From the NCBI GenBank assembly GCA_036273715.1, contig DASUHB010000037.1, positions 62,001 through 126,000 of the forward strand: 64,000 nt of DNA, written 5' to 3'. How positions within the stretch are numbered: the first letter of the stretch is position 1; every line of letters begins with the position of its first letter. Source of the stretch: Gemmatimonadaceae bacterium. GTDB lineage: Bacteria; Gemmatimonadota; Gemmatimonadetes; Gemmatimonadales; Gemmatimonadaceae. This document shows positions 61,321-64,000 of this stretch, in pieces. The notes below the pieces were generated by a model that was not told the origin of the DNA, made no database searches, and saw only the letters and a list, made by a program, of their open reading frames with translations. Made by a program: the position numbers and the translations under genes.

Positions 61321-62061
61321 ATGCCCGAGGCCACGAAATCCGGCAGGCCAAACCAACCCGTCAGCAAGCGCGCGACCCGCGGCGACCGCATTGCCCGCGC
61401 CTACGAACAACTTCGCGACCTCATCATCGCGGGCCGCCTCGCCCCGGGCTCCCGCATCATCGAAAGCGACATCGCCGAACGGTTGGGCGTCAGCCGCACA
61501 CCCGTGCGCAGCGCCCTGCACCGCTTGCAACAAGAAGGCTACATCGCCGGCGTTGGGCGGAAGAAAGAACAACGCCTCGTCATCGCGCCGCTCACGCAGG
61601 AAGACGCGCGCGAGTTGTTCGAAATCATCGGCTCGATCGAAGGACTCGCGGCACGCGGCGCCGCCGAAGCGCCCGACCACGCGCGCGACTCGTTGGTCAC
61701 GCAGCTCCGCCACATCAACGTCAAGCTCTCCGAAGCATCGCGCCCCGGACATCCGGATCCGCTCCGCATCTTCGACATGGACATGTCGTTCCACCGGCAC
61801 TACGTCGACGCGGGCGCCGGGCCGCGCCTGCGCGCGCTGCACGACGCGATCAAGCCGCAAGCCGAACGCTACGTGCGCCTCTACACCAGTTCGTTGATCG
61901 ACGAGATCGGCCGGTCCGTTGCCGAGCACGACACGATCATCGAGCGCATCGCCTCCGCGAATGCCGACGGTGCCCAACGGTCGGTCGAGCGCAACTGGCG
62001 CAACGCCGCCGTTCGCCTCCGGCGCGTCATTTCGACGCTGGGCGAGCGCGGGAGCTGGTAG
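61321..62061 (+). CDS. GntR-family transcriptional regulator, FCD subfamily
   Basis: 246 residues. The N-terminal winged helix has AYEQLRDLIIAGRLAPGSRIIE and the recognition region IAERLGVSRTPVRSALHRLQQEGYI. The C-terminal all-helical FCD domain carries the metal/ligand residues: FDMDMSFHRHYVDAG, then EHDTIIERIASANADGA. It should bind a small acid (for example an N-acyl amino acid) and control the divergent D-amino-acid operon through the GTATAC boxes. It starts at ATG 61321 without a ribosome site. Its 3' end overlaps the MFS gene end by 35 bases. Confidence 0.92.
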   Translation: MPEATKSGRPNQPVSKRATRGDRIARAYEQLRDLIIAGRLAPGSRIIESDIAERLGVSRTPVRSALHRLQQEGYIAGVGRKKEQRLVIAPLTQEDARELFEIIGSIEGLAARGAAEAPDHARDSLVTQLRHINVKLSEASRPGHPDPLRIFDMDMSFHRHYVDAGAGPRLRALHDAIKPQAERYVRLYTSSLIDEIGRSVAEHDTIIERIASANADGAQRSVERNWRNAAVRLRRVISTLGERGSW

Positions 62062-63514
62062 CCGGCTCGTATACCAGCGACGACAACGGCGCCGCCAATT
62101 CCTCCAATCCGGTCCGCTCCGCGCGGACGCCGTAGATCAGCTCCACGATGGCCGCGGCGAACATCAGCACGGCCGCGAGCACGTAGCCGAGGAACAGTTG
62201 CACGCGCGACCCGCTGCCGATGAGATGCCCGAACAGCGTCGGCGCCACGATCCCGCCCGCCGCCGTGCCCAACGAATAGAAGAAGGCGATCGCCAGCGCC
62301 CGGATCTCGAGCGGAAAAATCTCGCTCACCGTGAGGTAGGCGGAGCTGGCGGCGCACGAGGCGAAAAAGAAGATGATCGACCAGAGCGCGGTCTGCGAAG
62401 TGGCCGACAGGTAGCCCTGCGCGAACAACCATCCCGTGAGCACCAACAGCGCCGCCGAGATGGCGTAGGTGCCGGCGATCATCTGCTTCCGGCCGATCGT
62501 GTCGAACAGATGGCCTAACAGCACCGGGCCCAGAAAGTTGCCGACCGCGAACGGCAACAAGTAGATCCCGGTGCGCGGAGCCGGCACGTCGTAGAATCGC
62601 GTGAGAATGAGCACGTACGTGAAGAACACCGCGTTGTACAAGAACGCCTGCGACGTGATCAGCGCCAGGCAGAGCACCGACCGCTGCCAGTATTGCTTGA
62701 ACATTACCCGCGCCACCAGTCCGAACCCGAAGCTGCGCCGCGGGTGGATGACTAACGGCTCGGTCGTGCACACCTCGAGCGTGCGCCCCAGACTCCGTTC
62801 CACCCTCGCTTCGATGGCGTCCATGATCCGGTGCGACTCGTGCCCCGAGCCGTGCGTCATGAGCCACCGCGGACTTTCCGGGATGCTCTTGCGCAGGAAC
62901 AGAATCAGCAAGCCTAACGCAGCGCCGATGCCGAAGCCGACACGCCAGCCCAGCGTCGGCGGCAAGATCGCCGGATCCAGAATGAGCAGCGTGGAGGCGG
63001 AGCCGATCGCCGCGCCGATCCAGTAGCTGCCGTTGACGATGAGGTCCGCCCGGCCGCGATACGTGGCCGGGATCAATTCGTCGATCGCCGAGTTGATGGC
63101 GGCGTATTCGCCGCCGATGCCGGCGCCGGTCAAGAACCGGAACGCGATGAAACTGCTCAGATTCCACGAGAACGCCGTGAGCAACGTGCCCAACAGATAG
63201 ACCGCCAGCGTCACGAAGAAGAGCTTCCGTCGCCCGTAGCGATCGGTCAGGTGCCCGAACACGAGCGAGCCGATCACGGCGCCGATCACGTACGTCGACC
63301 CGATTTCGCCGATCTGCGTCGCGGTGAAGTTCATCACCGCCGGATCCTGGAGCACGCCGCTCACCGCTCCGGCGAGCGTCACCTCGAGCCCATCGAGGAT
63401 CCAGGTCACGCCGAGCGCGATCAGGATGAGCCAATGGAATCCACACCACGGCAGTCGGTCCAAACGCGCCGGAATGTGCGTCTCGAACGGTTCGGCGGTC
63501 AGTTGGTCATCCAT
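62027..63514 (-). CDS. MFS transporter (sugar-porter/acid-transporter type)
   Basis: 495 residues with 12 predicted membrane helices and a long central cytosolic loop. MFS signatures: DGLEVTLAG in helix 1, FGHLTDRYGRRKLFF after helix 2, PESPRWLMTHG after helix 6 and LFDTIGRKQM in the second half. This branch transports sugars, aromatic acids or metabolite acids by proton symport. Beside the D-amino-acid island it could import a related substrate, but it is transcribed convergently with the regulator and may be independent. No ribosome site at ATG 63514. Confidence 0.88.
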   Translation of the reverse strand: MDDQLTAEPFETHIPARLDRLPWCGFHWLILIALGVTWILDGLEVTLAGAVSGVLQDPAVMNFTATQIGEIGSTYVIGAVIGSLVFGHLTDRYGRRKLFFVTLAVYLLGTLLTAFSWNLSSFIAFRFLTGAGIGGEYAAINSAIDELIPATYRGRADLIVNGSYWIGAAIGSASTLLILDPAILPPTLGWRVGFGIGAALGLLILFLRKSIPESPRWLMTHGSGHESHRIMDAIEARVERSLGRTLEVCTTEPLVIHPRRSFGFGLVARVMFKQYWQRSVLCLALITSQAFLYNAVFFTYVLILTRFYDVPAPRTGIYLLPFAVGNFLGPVLLGHLFDTIGRKQMIAGTYAISAALLVLTGWLFAQGYLSATSQTALWSIIFFFASCAASSAYLTVSEIFPLEIRALAIAFFYSLGTAAGGIVAPTLFGHLIGSGSRVQLFLGYVLAAVLMFAAAIVELIYGVRAERTGLEELAAPLSSLVYEPATSSRARPASK

Positions 63515-63642
63515 TGGCTACTCGCATCACGATGGCCTCCCCGGGCGCCGATGTCCGCTGGCGACACGGCCGCATCCGAGTGTATTCTGCGCAATGCCGG
63601 GTCCGCTTGATAGCTGCAGGACCCGTTCCCGACGGTGGTGAC

Positions 63643-64000
63643 ATGGAGCTTCTGGACTTACTTCTTGGCTCGAACGCCTCACGCAGCGCAACGCTCGCCG
63701 CGATGAGCCCCGTGGTCCTCATGGGTCGCGGACACAGCGGCACCCGGGTGCTGGCGTGGATGTGTGTACACCTCGGCGTCACGTTGGGCACGAGCGGTCC
63801 GCACATCGAGGGCGATCCCGACGACGTCCGCTTCACCAACAAGATCAAACGGCTGGCGGCGCGCAACCTGGATGTGACGTCGCCGGCGCGTGTGCGCGAG
63901 CCGGCGTTGCGCCGCTTCAAGGCGGCGGTGTCGGCGTACTACGCGGGACTCGGCAGTCCCGCGGGCATGTGGGGCTGGAAGTTTCCGGAGACGTATCTCA
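63643..64000 (+). CDS. sulfotransferase-like protein, partial
   Basis: The first ~119 residues are present; the gene runs off the right edge. SPVVLMGRGHSGTRVLAW is the P-loop-like 5'-phosphosulfate-binding motif of PAPS-dependent sulfotransferases, and the last visible stretch WGWKFPETYL matches the following conserved block. It would transfer sulfate to a carbohydrate or other acceptor; related proteins with this start also occur in glycan clusters as non-classical members. It is divergent from the MFS gene. Confidence 0.7.
   Translation, partial: MELLDLLLGSNASRSATLAAMSPVVLMGRGHSGTRVLAWMCVHLGVTLGTSGPHIEGDPDDVRFTNKIKRLAARNLDVTSPARVREPALRRFKAAVSAYYAGLGSPAGMWGWKFPETYL

Larger units (their letters stand above)
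1..64000. repeat. dispersed octamer CGTTAGGC / GCCTAACG
   Basis: By hand count about 70 exact octamers and close to 100 heptamers GTTAGGC/GCCTAAC lie across the window, in both orientations and mostly inside genes. Base composition alone predicts only about 2-3 octamers. Examples: 274, 2699, 9760, 11678, 18414, 20075, 27761, 37701, 49279, 58396. In coding strands they are usually read as TTA-GGC (Leu-Gly) or CCT-AAC (Pro-Asn). Density is about one octamer per 0.9 kb. The function is unknown. Confidence 0.9.

Overview
The window is about 67% G+C and gene-dense. It looks like chromosomal DNA of a Gemmatimonadota-type bacterium; Acidobacteriota is the main alternative. The reasons are a PadR regulator paired with a long duplicated-orphan (ADOP-type) permease, many secreted peptidases and Sec lipoproteins, a DUF2723 membrane protein, BIG2, BNR and DUF4412 proteins, and frequent starts without a Shine-Dalgarno sequence. 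I found no tRNA, rRNA, CRISPR array, IS transposase or prophage genes. The assignment is inference; a 16S or marker-protein search of the source contig would settle it.

Layout. 1-7.7 kb: the start of pyruvate kinase (runs off the left edge), a lipoprotein, an orphan lasso-B2-type transglutaminase-like protein, a DUF4412 protein, a sulfocyanin-like cupredoxin, a membrane-anchored protein with a degenerate [FeFe]-hydrogenase-like domain, and an AidB-like acyl-CoA dehydrogenase. 7.7-8.3 kb: a large palindromic repeat, then a sigma70-type promoter and an intrinsic terminator. 8.3-14.2 kb: a tightly packed operon of aminotransferase, panB, thrC, thrB, a MoaD/ThiS sulfur carrier and a MoeB-rhodanese activator. 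14.2-17.5 kb: a DUF2723 membrane protein and an ECF sigma factor with a presumed anti-sigma factor carrying a CBM48-like domain. 17.8-21.2 kb: serine operon (serB, class V aminotransferase, serA). 21.2-26.5 kb: an M16 peptidase pair, DinB protein, and a BNR protein / second MoaD / 35-residue membrane protein operon. 26.8-33.5 kb: a FabF-like synthase, Spy-like protein, broken metallo-hydrolase, DUF3891 protein, lipoproteins and a DUF71-BtuF pair pointing to B12 salvage. 33.6-48.1 kb: penicillin acylase, tricorn-type protease, M28 and M1 peptidases, aldo-keto reductase, gamma-glutamyltransferase. 48.1-48.7 kb: two more palindromic repeats. 48.7-53.7 kb: PadR-ADOP pair, TPR and BIG2 proteins. 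53.8-63.5 kb: a D-amino-acid/peptidoglycan-peptide island. The window ends inside a sulfotransferase-like gene.

How it fits together. The right half is strongly biased to hydrolysis and recovery of peptides. In the 53.8-63.5 kb island, a VanX-type D,D-dipeptidase fused to a catalytically dead beta-lactamase-like domain and a D-aminoacylase-like lipoprotein face a GNAT / N-succinylamino-acid racemase / M20 operon. That trio matches the known route converting D- to L-amino acids through N-succinyl intermediates. A divergent FCD-type GntR regulator with two GTATAC-centred operators and an MFS transporter sit beside it.

The strongest unexplained signal is an octamer, CGTTAGGC/GCCTAACG. I count roughly 70 exact copies (close to 100 of the heptamer GTTAGGC/GCCTAAC) where only a few are expected. 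They lie mostly inside genes, in both orientations, and force the rare leucine codon TTA into Leu-Gly pairs. The density resembles a DNA-uptake-type or genome-organising sequence. A second unexplained signal is a family of about 155-bp palindromic elements (three copies) plus a related hairpin.
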